Shown: one piece after another, positions 50,535-59,448 of the stretch | Position numbering within the stretch: the stretch's first letter is position 1 | Layout of the letters: each line of letters opens with the position of its first letter | Assembly (NCBI RefSeq): GCF_006364615.1 | Contig: NZ_CP040986.1 | Span: 434,001-498,000, forward strand | Source: Candidatus Methylopumilus rimovensis | Lineage (GTDB): Bacteria > Pseudomonadota > Gammaproteobacteria > Burkholderiales > Methylophilaceae | Length of the DNA: 64,000 nt | Direction: 5' to 3' | The notes under the pieces: generated by a model | The model's input: the letters and a program-made list of their open reading frames with translations, nothing else | Databases searched by the model: none | Told to the model about the DNA's origin: nothing | Position numbers and translations under genes: made by a program

Positions 50535-51176
50535 ATGAGTAAAAAAGTCACCATTGTTTTAGTGGATGATCACGCAGTGGTTCGAGCAGGGGTGAGACGT
50601 CTTCTCGAGCAAGAAGCCTTATTTGATGTGATAGGGGAAGCTGAAAGTGGGGAGAAGGCTTACCACATGTTCGGCGAATTAAAGCCGGATGTAATGGTGA
50701 TGGATTTATCAATGCCGGGTATGGGTGGTTTAGAAGCGATAAGAAGGATTTTGATGCGTCATGAGCGCGCTCGGATTTTGGTACTCACCATGCATGAGGA
50801 TTTATCATTTGCTAATCAGGCATTGAAATTAGGGGCAAAGGGTTATCTTATTAAAAATACTTTAGGTGACGACTTGGTGAAATCCATTCAAACAGTATCA
50901 AGAGGAGAAGTGTTTTTAAGTGACGAGATTGCCAAAAAGATGGCCATGCAATCGATATCAGGTGAACAAGATCCTATTCATGAACTCTCAGCGCGTGAAT
51001 TTGAAATTTTTAGATTATTAGCCGAAGGGCTTGAGATTGATGCGATCGCAACCACACTTAATATTAGCTCTAAGACAGTATCTAATTACCAGACCATGAT
51101 TAAACAAAAACTCAATATTAATACACCGGTTGAACTCATCCGTTATGCGATTAAGGCAGGTGTCATTAAAAATTAG
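50535..51176 (+). CDS. LuxR/NarL-family response regulator (MoxX-like)
   Basis: Cognate regulator of the preceding kinase. The receiver domain has the acidic pair D11/D12 and phospho-acceptor D57 in VMVMDLSMPGMGG, with the conserved Lys in GYLIKNT; the C-terminal LuxR-type helix-turn-helix (about 147-204) contains LSAREFEIFRLLAEGLEID and ISSKTVSNYQTMIKQKL. Length 213 is normal. The ATG directly follows the kinase stop. Targets are unknown; the shared dyad at 45953 and 49103 is the obvious candidate site. Confidence 0.93.
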   Translation: MSKKVTIVLVDDHAVVRAGVRRLLEQEALFDVIGEAESGEKAYHMFGELKPDVMVMDLSMPGMGGLEAIRRILMRHERARILVLTMHEDLSFANQALKLGAKGYLIKNTLGDDLVKSIQTVSRGEVFLSDEIAKKMAMQSISGEQDPIHELSAREFEIFRLLAEGLEIDAIATTLNISSKTVSNYQTMIKQKLNINTPVELIRYAIKAGVIKN

Positions 51177-51289
51177 GTTTTTTCGGGAAGAATTCTCAAA
51201 CAATTTTGGGAGTTAAGATCAGGCACCATTTTATAGAAGAAGTTAAACTGCTCTTGTCTTAATACTTTGCCATAAAAGTTTATAACGAG

Positions 51290-51352
51290 ACTGCACTCGA
51301 CTCCACGAGTAAAGGGTTTTTTAAAGGGATTCATTTTTGAATCCCTTTTTTT
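51290..51352 (+). ncRNA. Candidate small RNA or 3' UTR with two hairpins
   Basis: In the 224-bp gap between the response regulator and purT, a hairpin ACTCG-ACTCCA-CGAGT (51295-51310) is followed by AAAGGGTTTTTT and by a strong terminator (stem AAAGGGATTCA / TGAATCCCTTT, 51323-51348, then T's). TATAAC at 51281-51286 could be a -10. This may be an independent RNA or simply the end of the kinase-regulator transcript. Confidence 0.35.
51323..51351 (+). terminator. Intrinsic terminator before purT
   Basis: An 11-bp perfect stem AAAGGGATTCA / TGAATCCCTTT with loop TTTT, followed by four more T's. It would end the two-component transcript or the candidate small RNA. Confidence 0.88.
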
Positions 51353-51400
51353 ATGGTTTAAGACAAATTAAGCACCTTTCCTCATGATATGATTTTACCT

Positions 51401-52597
51401 ATGAAAATTGGAACCCCTTTATCGCCAAATGCCACACGTGTCATGCTTCTTGGCAGCGGTGAACTCGGTAAAGAAGTGATTATTGCTTTGCAACGTTTAG
51501 GTGTGGAAGTCATTGCAGTCGATCGATATGAGAACGCGCCAGGCCATCAAGTCGCTCATAGATCCCACGTCATTGATATGACGAATAGTGAAGCACTACT
51601 TAATCTTGTTCAATCAGAAAAACCACATTACATCGTCCCTGAAATTGAAGCAATCAATACCGAAGTATTAGCGCAGATTGAAAAGCGTGGGGATTCAATT
51701 GTGATTCCTACCGTTAAAGCGGTTCAGCTCACCATGAATCGTGAAGGCATTCGTGATCTAGCGGCTAACCAATTAAAACTTCCGACCTCTCCTTTTGCAT
51801 TTGCTAAAAGTTTAGAGGAGTTACAACAAGCCATTGACAGTGGTATTGGTTATCCATGCTTTGTGAAGCCTACCATGTCATCCTCGGGTAAAGGACAATC
51901 TCGCATTATAGATGCATCAAAAGTGAAAGATGCATGGGATTATGCAGCTTCCGCTGGACGCGTGAATAAAGGTGTGGTCATTGTCGAAGGCCAAATTGAT
52001 TTTGATTATGAAATTACCTTACTCACAGTGAGAGCCAAAAACGAAAAGGGTGACATTGAAACATATTTCTGTGAGCCTATCGGGCATAAGCAAGTGGAGG
52101 GTGATTATGTCGAGAGTTGGCAACCACAACCGATGCATGAAGTGGCATTAAAAAAAGCGCATGACATCGCTAAAAAAATTACCGATGCGTTAGGTGGATT
52201 AGGTTTATTTGGTGTGGAGCTTTTTGTGAAACATGATGAAGTATGGTTTTCAGAAGTAAGCCCACGTCCACATGATACCGGCATGGTCACCATGGCAAGC
52301 CAACGTCAAAATGAATTTGAACTTCATGCACGAGCGATTTTAGGTTTACCTGTGAATACAACCTTAACTAGACCTTCTGCAAGTGCGGTCATTTATGGCC
52401 ATCATGATGCAGATGCGATTTCTTTTGAAAATATCGACAAAGCCCTAAGTGTGCCAGAATCTGATGTAAGACTTTTTGGAAAACCGACTTCATTTAAACG
52501 TCGTCGCATGGGTGTCGCATTAGCTTCAGCTGACAATGTGAGTGAAGCCAGAAACAGAGCCCAAAAAGTTTCATCCCTCGTTAAAACTTCTGTTTAA
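51401..52597 (+). CDS. purT: Formate-dependent phosphoribosylglycinamide formyltransferase
   Basis: ATP-grasp enzyme that formylates GAR using formate directly, an alternative to folate-dependent PurN, and fitting for a methylotroph with abundant formate. Key blocks: [42 protein letters not shown] and [15 protein letters not shown]. From ATG 51401 it has 398 residues, close to E. coli (392); an earlier in-frame ATG at 51389 adds four. Preceded by a terminator at 51323, so it has its own promoter. Confidence 0.95.
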   Translation: MKIGTPLSPNATRVMLLGSGELGKEVIIALQRLGVEVIAVDRYENAPGHQVAHRSHVIDMTNSEALLNLVQSEKPHYIVPEIEAINTEVLAQIEKRGDSIVIPTVKAVQLTMNREGIRDLAANQLKLPTSPFAFAKSLEELQQAIDSGIGYPCFVKPTMSSSGKGQSRIIDASKVKDAWDYAASAGRVNKGVVIVEGQIDFDYEITLLTVRAKNEKGDIETYFCEPIGHKQVEGDYVESWQPQPMHEVALKKAHDIAKKITDALGGLGLFGVELFVKHDEVWFSEVSPRPHDTGMVTMASQRQNEFELHARAILGLPVNTTLTRPSASAVIYGHHDADAISFENIDKALSVPESDVRLFGKPTSFKRRRMGVALASADNVSEARNRAQKVSSLVKTSV

Positions 52598-52605
52598 TTT
52601 TTTTT

Positions 52606-53016
52606 ATGTCTGAAGCTACAGCATCAACCCCTCAATCCCTTTATGATTTATTAGGGGGTGAGCCTGAAGCGACAAATCAAATCCGAGACATCGTTGAGGC
52701 TTTTTATGATGTGATGGATTCGGATGAGAATGCGAAAACCATTCGCTTGATGCATCCAAAAGATTTAACTTCTTCTCGCGAAAAACTTTTTATGTTTTTG
52801 ACAGGCTGGACAGGTGGACCACAACTTTATATTGAACGTTATGGACATCCCTTTTTAAGACGTCGTCATCTACCTTTTAAAATAGGGGAAGAAGAACGTG
52901 ATCAATGGATCTATTGTATGACAAAGGGCATGCTTCACTTAAAGATGGAGGAAGCAAAGATCAAAGCGCTTTTGAATGCGCTTTATCCTATCGCTGACTT
53001 CATGCGAAATCAGTAA
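52606..53016 (+). CDS. Group II truncated haemoglobin
   Basis: Small 2-over-2 haem globin, in other bacteria linked to oxygen or NO/peroxide chemistry. Of its 136 residues, Tyr34 corresponds to B10, His88 (PFLRRRHLPF) to the proximal F8 histidine and Trp101 (EERDQW) to the G8 tryptophan that defines group II. It lies 8 bp after purT, probably co-transcribed, and ends only 5 bp from the convergent helicase gene. Confidence 0.92.
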   Translation: MSEATASTPQSLYDLLGGEPEATNQIRDIVEAFYDVMDSDENAKTIRLMHPKDLTSSREKLFMFLTGWTGGPQLYIERYGHPFLRRRHLPFKIGEEERDQWIYCMTKGMLHLKMEEAKIKALLNALYPIADFMRNQ

Positions 53017-53021
53017 TTATT

Positions 53022-54701
53022 TTAAACGCGTGCTTTACGTTTTGCAGTATCTGGTTTTGAGTCCGATGCCCTAAACGTTCTAATCGTCGATGGTTTTTTA
53101 GTAAAGGTTTTAGGCGCTGATTCACGTTTAGTCGCTGGTTTTCGATCAGTGGTTTTTCTGTCACCGAATGATTTTTTTTCACCAAATGTTTTTTTGTCGG
53201 CATCTGATCGACTAAAGCTCGGTTTTTTATCCGACGTTTTTCCAAACAATCTTTTTTCTACAGCCTTTTTCTCAAAAGGACTTCGAGGGGTACGAGGTTC
53301 GAAATCACGTCTTGGTGAGTCACTTGATCCAAATTCTTTTTTAAAAGGTTTTTTATCGCTCATTGATGATCGATCCCCAAATGATTTTTTATCACCGAAT
53401 GATTTCTTATCCCCAAATGATTTGCGTTCACTTGGTTTTCTGTCATTAAATGATTTTTTTTCACCAAAAGGTTTTCTGTCACCAAAAGACTTTCTATCAT
53501 TGGAATTTCTTTTACCACCACGCGATTTAGATTTTCTTTCTTCACCTAATTGATCGCGCGATTGTAGTTTCGGTTCAAAACCTGCCATCGTTCTCGCTTC
53601 AATTTTGTGACCTGTATATTTTTCAATATCACGTAATGCTTTGCCATCCATGGGTGCTACAAATGAAATCGCAACACCTTCTTTTTTGGCTCTACCTGTT
53701 CGACCAATACGATGGACATAGTCTTCAGCAAACTTTGGAAGATCATAATTGATGACGTGTGTGATGCCATCGACATCAATACCGCGCGCTGCAACATCAG
53801 TTGCAACAAGCACACTAATATCGTTATGTCTAAATTTAGTGAGCGTTCGGTTTCTAGCACCTTGTGTCATGTCCCCATGAAGTGCCCCTGTCTTATGACC
53901 TGCGTTATAAAGTTCATCGGCTAATAAATCGGCATGACGTTTGGTGGAGGTAAAAATAATCGTTTGTTTCACACCGGGCTGAATCAGTAAATGTTCAAGG
54001 AGTTTATTTTTATGATTTAAGTTATCGACGAAATACATATGTTGCGTAATATTTTCGTGCTTATCTTTAGAGTGTGAGATCTCAATCGTTTTAGGATTGT
54101 GTAAAAGATCTTTAGCGATCTTACTAATTTGACCATCTAAGGTTGCTGAGAATAATAAGGTTTGATGTTTTGTATTAATAGCAGCACAGATTTTTTTCAC
54201 ATCAGGAATAAAGCCCATATCAAGCATACGATCCGCTTCATCTAAAATGAGCATTTGTAAACGTGACAAATTAATACGACCACGTTCCATGTGATCTAGA
54301 AGCCGACCAGGGGTTGCGATTAAAATATCCAAAGGTTGAGATAATAATTTATTCTGTAATGGGTAAGGCATGCCACCTACGATACTGGTGGTTTTAGCTT
54401 TAATAAATGTACCGTACTTACGCGCCGCTTCATTGACTTGTGCTGCTAATTCTCGTGTAGGGGTTAAGACTAAAATACGCGGACCACGTTCTTTGATCGG
54501 ATGGGGTGTCGCTAATAAATTTAAGGCTGGCAAAATAAATGCCGCTGTTTTACCGGTGCCTGTTTGAGCGGAGGCCATTAAATCATGACCTTCTAAGATC
54601 ACAGGAATAGCTTTTTCTTGAATAGGGGTGGGGGTTTTATAACCTACACTATGTAACGCGCGCAGGATCTGTGGGTCGAGCTTTAATGAATCAAAAGACA
54701 A
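53022..54701 (-). CDS. rhlE: DEAD-box RNA helicase, RhlE-like, with repetitive basic tail
   Basis: ATP-dependent RNA helicase acting on rRNA or mRNA structure. The core has the Q motif (GYKTPTPIQEKAIP), ASAQTGTGKT, DEAD, SAT and HRIGRTGRAKKEG. From about residue 390 the C-terminal 170 residues are a Lys/Ser/Phe/Asp-rich low-complexity tail with imperfect KSFGDK-type repeats, probably disordered and RNA-binding. Start is TTG 54701 with AAGGAG seven bases upstream. RhlE versus SrmB/CsdA is judged from the opening and motif context, so the symbol is less certain than the family. Confidence 0.9.
   Translation of the reverse strand: MSFDSLKLDPQILRALHSVGYKTPTPIQEKAIPVILEGHDLMASAQTGTGKTAAFILPALNLLATPHPIKERGPRILVLTPTRELAAQVNEAARKYGTFIKAKTTSIVGGMPYPLQNKLLSQPLDILIATPGRLLDHMERGRINLSRLQMLILDEADRMLDMGFIPDVKKICAAINTKHQTLLFSATLDGQISKIAKDLLHNPKTIEISHSKDKHENITQHMYFVDNLNHKNKLLEHLLIQPGVKQTIIFTSTKRHADLLADELYNAGHKTGALHGDMTQGARNRTLTKFRHNDISVLVATDVAARGIDVDGITHVINYDLPKFAEDYVHRIGRTGRAKKEGVAISFVAPMDGKALRDIEKYTGHKIEARTMAGFEPKLQSRDQLGEERKSKSRGGKRNSNDRKSFGDRKPFGEKKSFNDRKPSERKSFGDKKSFGDKKSFGDRSSMSDKKPFKKEFGSSDSPRRDFEPRTPRSPFEKKAVEKRLFGKTSDKKPSFSRSDADKKTFGEKKSFGDRKTTDRKPATKRESAPKTFTKKPSTIRTFRASDSKPDTAKRKARV
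53370..53500 (-). repeat. 18-bp imperfect tandem repeats in the helicase tail
   Basis: On the plus strand consecutive units begin AATGATTTTTTATCACCG, AATGATTTCTTATCCCCA, AATGATTTG, with further degenerate units (AAAGGTTTTCTGTCACCA). They encode KSFGDK, KPFGEK and KSFNDR. More copies lie nearer the 3' end of the gene (53140-53190). The repeat keeps the reading frame, so copy-number changes would be tolerated. Confidence 0.8.
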
Positions 54702-54854
54702 TGTCGTACTCCTTAAAAAGGGTTAGGTGCATTTAATCTTTTAAAAAATTCAAAACTTCCAATCACTAGATTTAAACGCTGGCTGTGTTACTTGATGTGA
54801 GTGCGCAGTATATAGATAAATCCATGAATATCAAAGCTTATTTTACTCATAATA

Positions 54855-54863
54855 TGCTAGAAT
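54855..54863 (+). promoter_or_regulatory. Extended -10 promoter of typA
   Basis: TGCTAGAAT (TG-N-TAGAAT) 31 bp before the typA start fits an extended -10; no good -35 is seen, which such promoters often lack. Confidence 0.45.
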
Positions 54864-54894
54864 TCGGCCTCCATTCAATTTTGGTAAGCTTTTT

Positions 54895-56703
54895 ATGTCA
54901 CGCAATTTAAGAAACATCGCCATCATCGCCCACGTGGACCATGGCAAAACAACCCTCGTCGATAAACTTCTTCAACAATCAGGTACCTTCGCACAACATC
55001 AAGCGGTCACTGAGCGTGTGATGGATTCCAACGATATTGAAAAAGAACGTGGTATCACGATTCTAGCTAAAAATACAGCCGTTAATTTTGAAGGCACACA
55101 CATCAATATTGTGGATACCCCTGGACATGCGGACTTCGGTGGCGAAGTAGAACGTGTATTAGGTATGGTGGATGGTGTGGTGTTACTTGTGGATGCAGTG
55201 GAAGGTCCGATGCCGCAAACACGTTTTGTGACGAAGAAAGCATTAGCGCTTGGTTTAAAACCGATTGTGGTCATTAATAAAGTAGACCGTCCAGGTGCGC
55301 GTCCTGATTGGGTGATTAACCATACATTCGATTTATTTGCGAACTTAGGTGCAACCGATGAGCAGTTAGATTTTCCGATTGTTTATGCGTCTGCATTAAA
55401 CGGTTTTGCAACACTCGATTTGGAACAAACATCAGACACGATGAAGCCTTTATTTGAGACCGTGTTAAAACACGTGAGTCCGCCAGAAGGTAGTCGCGAT
55501 AACCCATTACAACTTCAAATTTCAGCACTCGATTATTCAACCTATACGGGTCGCTTAGGTGTAGGTAAAGTCAAAAACGGTGTCATCAAATCAGGTCAAT
55601 CAGTGGTCGTGATGCATGGCGATAAACAAGTGTCTCAAGGCCGTATCAATCAAGTATTAGGCTTTAAAGGACTGGAAAGAATTCCAGTTGAAGAAGCTGA
55701 AGCAGGGGATATTGTCATTATTTCAGGTATTGAGGAAATTGGTATTGGGGTCACTATTGCCGACCCTAATAATCCAGTGGGTCTCCCTATTATGGCGGTC
55801 GATGAACCGACATTGACTATGGACTTTATGGTCAACACCTCACCACTCGCTGGTACTGAAGGTAAGTTTGTGACCAGCCGACAAATTAGGGATCGCTTAA
55901 CAAAAGAATTATTAGTGAATGTCGCCTTACGTGTGGAAGACACTCAAGATGCAGACGTATTCCGTGTCTCAGGTCGCGGCGAATTACACTTAACGATTCT
56001 ATTAGAAAATATGCGTCGTGAAGGTTTTGAAATGGCCGTCGGTAAACCACGTGTGGTCTATCGTGAAATTGATGGTCAAAAGTGTGAGCCTTATGAAGTC
56101 TTAACAGTGGACTTAGAAGATGACACACAAGGCGCTGTCATGGAAGAATTAGGACGCCGTCGCGGTGAAGTACAAAACATGGAATCCGATGGTAATGGCC
56201 GTACACGTCTAGAATATAAAATTCCAGCACGTGGGCTTATTGGTTTCCAAGGTGAATTCATGACGATGACAAAAGGTACAGGTTTAATGGCACACGTCTT
56301 TGATGAATATGCCCCTGTGAAAGCAGATATGCCAGGACGTCGTAACGGTGTCTTGATCTCAGCTGAGCAAGGTGAAGCTGTCGCTTACGCGTTATGGAAA
56401 CTTCAAGATCGTGGCCGTATGTATTCAAGCCCAGGTGATAAATTATATGAAGGTATGGTGATTGGTATTCACTCGAGAGATAACGATTTGGTGGTGAATC
56501 CCATTAAAGGAAAGCAACTCACTAACGTCAGAGCTTCAGGTACCGATGAAGCAGTCCGATTAGTGCCACCCGTGCAATTGACACTTGAATCTGCTGTTGA
56601 ATTTATCGAAGATGATGAGTTGGTCGAAATTACGCCCAAATCCATTCGCATTCGTAAGCGTTACTTACTCGAGCACGAAAGAAAACGCGCATCTAAAGAA
56701 TAA
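54895..56703 (+). CDS. typA: Ribosome-dependent GTPase TypA/BipA
   Basis: Translational GTPase of the EF-G family that assists 50S assembly and stress adaptation. The N-terminus NIAIIAHVDHGKTTLVDKLL contains G1; DTPGHADFGGEV is G3 and NKVDRPGARPDW is G4. The C-terminal BipA domain includes ARGLIGFQGEFMT and GTDEAVRLVPP. Length 602 matches. Its stop lies 3 bp from the convergent ybiT stop with no visible terminator. Confidence 0.98.
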   Translation: MSRNLRNIAIIAHVDHGKTTLVDKLLQQSGTFAQHQAVTERVMDSNDIEKERGITILAKNTAVNFEGTHINIVDTPGHADFGGEVERVLGMVDGVVLLVDAVEGPMPQTRFVTKKALALGLKPIVVINKVDRPGARPDWVINHTFDLFANLGATDEQLDFPIVYASALNGFATLDLEQTSDTMKPLFETVLKHVSPPEGSRDNPLQLQISALDYSTYTGRLGVGKVKNGVIKSGQSVVVMHGDKQVSQGRINQVLGFKGLERIPVEEAEAGDIVIISGIEEIGIGVTIADPNNPVGLPIMAVDEPTLTMDFMVNTSPLAGTEGKFVTSRQIRDRLTKELLVNVALRVEDTQDADVFRVSGRGELHLTILLENMRREGFEMAVGKPRVVYREIDGQKCEPYEVLTVDLEDDTQGAVMEELGRRRGEVQNMESDGNGRTRLEYKIPARGLIGFQGEFMTMTKGTGLMAHVFDEYAPVKADMPGRRNGVLISAEQGEAVAYALWKLQDRGRMYSSPGDKLYEGMVIGIHSRDNDLVVNPIKGKQLTNVRASGTDEAVRLVPPVQLTLESAVEFIEDDELVEITPKSIRIRKRYLLEHERKRASKE

Positions 56704-56706
56704 TTT

Positions 56707-58299
56707 TTAAGTCGTTTGCGTCAGTAAATAATCTTCGTAATTACCAGAGAAGTCGATAATACGATCTGCTTTAATTTCAATAATACGTGTTGCAATCGAA
56801 CTCACAAATTCACGGTCGTGACTCACGAAAAATAAAGTACCTTTATATTTATCAAGGGCAGTATTCAGCGACTCAATGGATTCCATGTCCATGTGATTGG
56901 TTGGTTCGTCCATCAGAAGCACATTCGATTTTGCGAGCATGAGTTTACCAAAGAGCATGCGCCCTTGTTCTCCCCCTGATAGAACCTTCACTGATTTTTT
57001 AGTGTCTTCACCTGAAAATAAAAGCCTACCCAAAATGCTTCGAATGGCTTGATCGTCTTCACCCGATTGTGCGCAGTCTTTCATCCAATCAAAGAGGGTG
57101 ACATCTTTTTCAAAATCAATCGCATGATCTTGCGCAAAGTAACCAATTTTAGCTTTTTCAGCCCACTTAATTTCACCATGATTAGATGTGAGGTCGCCTG
57201 CTAAACATCTTAAGAAAGTGGTTTTACCAATACCGTTTTCACCAATGACAGCAATACGTTCGCCCGCTTCGACAAGTAAATTAAAATTATTAAATAATGT
57301 GTGATCAAAACCGTGACTTAAATTTTTAATTTCGACTGCTTGACGATGGAGCTTATCTTTATCGTCATAATCAAAACGAATGAAAGGGTATTGACGACTT
57401 GAGGGAACAAATTCTTCCACCTTAATTTTATCGATTTGTTTAGCACGACTTGTGGCTTGTCTTGCTTTTGAAGCGTTTGCTGAAAAGCGTCGCACAAACT
57501 CTTGAAGTTCTGCAATTTGTTCTTTGGCTTTTTCATTGTCTTTTAATTTTTGTTGACGTGCCATGGTGGAGGCTTCCATGTAATTATCATAATTACCTGG
57601 ATAGACCGTGAGTTTTCCATAATCCATATCGGCCATGTGTGTGCACACTTGATTTAAGAAGTGTCGATCATGAGAAATAATAATCATCGTCGAGTTACGA
57701 TTATTCAATGTATCTTCGAGCCATTGAATCGTATGAATATCTAAGTTATTGGTAGGTTCATCCAGCAATAAGATATCTGGGTTCGAAAAAATCGCTTGCG
57801 CTAATAACACACGTAATTTAAAACCCGGCGCAATCTGACTCATAGGGCCTTGATGTTGCTCAATCGGAATACCTACACCAATCAATAATTCACCAGCTCT
57901 TGCTTCTGCAGTGTAGCCATCAAATTCAGCATAGACACCTTCTAGTTCAGCGGCTTTCATATAATCTTCTTCAGTCGCATCTGGATTCATGTAGATCGCG
58001 TTCTTATCAGCATTAGCTTTCCACATTTCTTCATGACCCATCATGACCACATCTAAGACACGTTCTTCTTCATAAGCAAATTGATCTTGTTTAAGCCAGG
58101 ACATGCGTTCATTTTTATCGAGTGAGACATTACCTGAAGTGGGCTCTAAAACACCTGCAAGGATTTTCATGAAAGTGGATTTACCACAACCGTTAGCACC
58201 GATTAAACCGTAGCGATTACCATCACCAAATTTAACGGATACGTTTTCAAAAAGTGGTTTTGCACCAAACTGAATGGTGATGTTATTACTAATAAGCAC
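56707..58299 (-). CDS. ybiT: ABC-F family ribosome-associated ATPase (YbiT type)
   Basis: Soluble twin-ATPase ABC-F protein acting on the ribosome, not a transporter. Walker A motifs are GANGCGKST and GENGIGKTT; both Walker B boxes read [11 protein letters not shown] and [11 protein letters not shown]; the linker between the cassettes is Lys/Gln-rich. Length (530) and sequence blocks follow E. coli YbiT nearly throughout, which I recognise, including [19 protein letters not shown]. Start is GTG 58299. Convergent with typA. Confidence 0.95.
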   Translation of the reverse strand: MLISNNITIQFGAKPLFENVSVKFGDGNRYGLIGANGCGKSTFMKILAGVLEPTSGNVSLDKNERMSWLKQDQFAYEEERVLDVVMMGHEEMWKANADKNAIYMNPDATEEDYMKAAELEGVYAEFDGYTAEARAGELLIGVGIPIEQHQGPMSQIAPGFKLRVLLAQAIFSNPDILLLDEPTNNLDIHTIQWLEDTLNNRNSTMIIISHDRHFLNQVCTHMADMDYGKLTVYPGNYDNYMEASTMARQQKLKDNEKAKEQIAELQEFVRRFSANASKARQATSRAKQIDKIKVEEFVPSSRQYPFIRFDYDDKDKLHRQAVEIKNLSHGFDHTLFNNFNLLVEAGERIAVIGENGIGKTTFLRCLAGDLTSNHGEIKWAEKAKIGYFAQDHAIDFEKDVTLFDWMKDCAQSGEDDQAIRSILGRLLFSGEDTKKSVKVLSGGEQGRMLFGKLMLAKSNVLLMDEPTNHMDMESIESLNTALDKYKGTLFFVSHDREFVSSIATRIIEIKADRIIDFSGNYEDYLLTQTT

Positions 58300-58321
58300 G
58301 CTTAAAGATCCTTAAAAATTT

Positions 58322-58927
58322 TTATTTAAATTGGTTTTGTATCACAACTTGATCAAGTGGAAGTTGCCCACCTCTTGGCATAGCCTCTTTAATCCCTTTA
58401 CCTACACATACAAACATCGCAGGCATGTGATCGGATGGTAAGTTTAATAATGAACTCACCTTGTCAAAATCAAAGCCGTCCATAGGGCAGGTATCATAAC
58501 CCATTGATTTAGCTGTCAGCATTAAATTCATCGCCGCCATACCGCAAGAGCGCATGGCTTCATCGCGTTGCACTTCAGGTTTGCCATCATAATATTGAGA
58601 AATCGCAGGCACTAAATAATCTTGCACAGGCTTGGGCGCATCTTTCCAATAACGAGAAGGATTTTTATGCCAAGCCATAAGATCTGCAACCAATACAATG
58701 AGAAGTGACGCTTCCTCCACTTGCGCTTGGCCCCAGCTCACAGCTCTAATTTTTTGACGTAATGCTTTATCCGTGACGATAACAAATCGCCAGTTTTGAA
58801 TATTAAAAGCCGTAGGCGATAAAATGGCGTGAGAGAGAAGTTCATGGATTTCTTTTTCAGTCATTACGTGATTGGTATCGAAATGCTTAATGGATCTTCT
58901 TTGTTGAACGGCTTCTTTAACTTGCAT
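58322..58927 (-). CDS. Nitroreductase family protein
   Basis: FMN-dependent oxidoreductase of unknown substrate, 201 residues. It opens with the family phosphate-binding signature (QRRSIKHFD), continues with LSPTAFNIQNWRFVIV and has the C-terminal PRGGQLPLDQVV. The family covers NAD(P)H-dependent reduction of quinones, nitroaromatics and enones; nothing here chooses between them. It lies between greB and ybiT on the minus strand, 22 bp from ybiT and 20 bp from greB. Confidence 0.88.
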   Translation of the reverse strand: MQVKEAVQQRRSIKHFDTNHVMTEKEIHELLSHAILSPTAFNIQNWRFVIVTDKALRQKIRAVSWGQAQVEEASLLIVLVADLMAWHKNPSRYWKDAPKPVQDYLVPAISQYYDGKPEVQRDEAMRSCGMAAMNLMLTAKSMGYDTCPMDGFDFDKVSSLLNLPSDHMPAMFVCVGKGIKEAMPRGGQLPLDQVVIQNQFK

Positions 58928-58947
58928 GCGCTTTACTTTCTTAAAAA

Positions 58948-59445
58948 TTAATATTCTATTTTTTGTATCGTGAGATGGGTATCACCCATGGGTTTTTCCC
59001 AGGTCACTTCATCATTCAATTTTGCACCGATGAGTGCCTCAGCAAGAGGGGACAAGTAACTTACCTTACCTTTATGAATGTCTGCTTCATCTTCACCCAC
59101 GATTTCATAAGTACTCAATTGTCCTTCTTCATCTTCTACAGTCACAATGGCACCAAACAATACTATCGAATGGTCTTCTTCTTTAGGGGCCGTGAGAATG
59201 GCTGATTCAATCCGCGCTGCATAATAACGCATATCTCGTTCTACGATGGCAATTTTTTGTTTAGCGATAGGATCGTCTTTTTTATTCTTTAATGCTTCAC
59301 GCTCAGTTTCAAGTGCATCCATTTGTGCATTAAGTAATTTGAGACCATTGGGCGTGACATAGTTAGGTTCATCACTTAAGGGTCTCTCAGGAATATCAAT
59401 ACCTGCGTGTTCTAAATCATTTTCTTTAACAAATGCGCGACTCAT
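58948..59445 (-). CDS. greB: Transcription elongation factor GreB
   Basis: Binds the secondary channel of RNA polymerase and stimulates cleavage of backtracked RNA. The N-terminal coiled coil starts after YVTPNGLKLLNAQMDAL, and the C-terminal FKBP-like domain contains VLFGAIVTVEDEEGQ, YEIVGEDEADIHKGKVSYLSPLAEALIGA. The long N-terminal extension before the coiled coil (SRAFVKENDLEHAG) distinguishes GreB from GreA. An in-frame TTG at 59448 precedes the preferred ATG at 59445. It follows the guaA stop by 3 bp. Confidence 0.9.
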   Translation of the reverse strand: MSRAFVKENDLEHAGIDIPERPLSDEPNYVTPNGLKLLNAQMDALETEREALKNKKDDPIAKQKIAIVERDMRYYAARIESAILTAPKEEDHSIVLFGAIVTVEDEEGQLSTYEIVGEDEADIHKGKVSYLSPLAEALIGAKLNDEVTWEKPMGDTHLTIQKIEY

Positions 59446-59448
59446 CAA

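Noticed and set aside
53149-53553. 134-codon plus-strand frame with repeated FLSPND units
   Set aside because: It is the antisense shadow of the helicase's repetitive tail; repeats in one frame make repeats in the other.
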